Shown here piece after piece: positions 63,481 to 64,000 of a stretch of DNA of 64,000 nt (its first letter is position 1; every line of letters starts with the position of its first letter). The notes beneath the pieces are model-generated. The model was not told the DNA's origin and searched no databases. It saw only the letters and a program-made list of their open reading frames with translations. The translations under genes were made by a program, and so were the position numbers. This stretch comes from Spirometra erinaceieuropaei (lineage: Eukaryota > Platyhelminthes > Cestoda > Diphyllobothriidea > Diphyllobothriidae), in assembly GCA_902702965.1 (NCBI GenBank), contig CACRXP010000146.1, positions 544,337 through 608,336 on the forward strand, written 5' to 3'.

Positions 63481-63564
63481 GTATGTGCAGGTCTTCATGT
63501 TTTTAGGGCAATTTATCACTAGTTTTGGGTGGATGTAGTCGAACAGAATTATGCTGAAGTGGTG

Positions 63565-64000
63565 CCGGGTTCAGTTCAGTTCAGTTTATTGAGGGAAATG
63601 TAGGTCTGCACCTTTGAACTCCCTATTTGTCTATAAGCAACTGAAAAATCTCAAAAACTGGAAAAGGTATCATGAAGGTAACAAATAATGGGAAAAGCGT
63701 CAACTCTGTACAGATAAACAAAATGTCTCGAGTGCTAGTGCTACGAGCAGTAGTACAGTGGTCGTATCGAGTGCAGGAAAGAAAATAATATACCCAGGGA
63801 CAAAAGTTGCAAAGGTGCATGCCAGTCAGCGTAGGCGATTGGTTGAAGACAATAAGAAACTCAATTTAAAATGCTACCGAAATATGGCGAGTAGTATCAT
63901 AACAACGGGATTTGTCATGGTTGCAGAGGTCGGGTGGTAATTTAGTGGACGCTGCTATACGAATCCAACTTCCCCTTAAGGACCTCCGCAGAAGCAGACA
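63565..64000 (-). repeat. CR1-like LINE 3' tail, copy B (cut by window end)
   Basis: Second copy of the 29765-30180 repeat, with about 50 extra bases near 63610-63660. It runs off the window, so the LINE body may lie beyond 64000. Confidence 0.7.

Overview
This window looks like a repeat-rich invertebrate genome, most likely a flatworm and probably a diphyllobothriidean tapeworm. That placement is an inference. It rests on one split gene with 28 traced exons in about 51 kb, on many decayed retroelements (Penelope-like elements with GIY-YIG tails, CR1-like LINEs, an RTE-like LINE with appended C2H2 zinc fingers), on tRNA-like SINEs, and on TTAGGG interstitial repeats. No bacterial-type operon, CRISPR array or rRNA was seen. 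Assembly gap: Ns at 12674-12930.

The central finding is one large plus-strand gene running from at least 6688 to 57775. Joined by reading frame and splice phase, its exons give about 2,300 residues resembling the UBR family of E3 ubiquitin ligases, closest by eye to UBR3. The order is: helical mid-region, a basic/acidic coiled stretch, a RING-H2 split over exons 15, 16, 18 and 19, a long helical region, the motif 'LPFLRI', the motif 'PHLIRLP', and the 'CLACG' C-terminal domain. The N-terminal UBR-box exons must lie upstream of the window. Exon phases agree at every junction except between exons 8 and 9, where a small exon is probably missing.

The rest is intronic or flanking repeat sequence. 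Intron 2 holds the RTE/zinc-finger LINE and a SINE cluster. Intron 12 is largely unique and ends in PLE debris on its 5' side. Intron 24 holds tandem 476-bp repeats and a GAT microsatellite. Intron 26 (6.6 kb) holds a large hairpin, two PLE remnants and two ~960-bp foldback elements with CAGT ends and TA flanks. Downstream of the stop codon, an inverted, decayed copy of UBR3 exon 26 lies antisense in the 3' flank, next to another PLE tail. The last 4 kb hold a composite foldback element that encloses a CR1 endonuclease fragment.

The most unusual points are the antisense pseudo-exon behind its own parent gene, a half-copy of a RING exon inside the preceding intron, the LINE carrying three zinc-finger pairs, and the foldback element whose unoccupied target site is visible 1 kb away.
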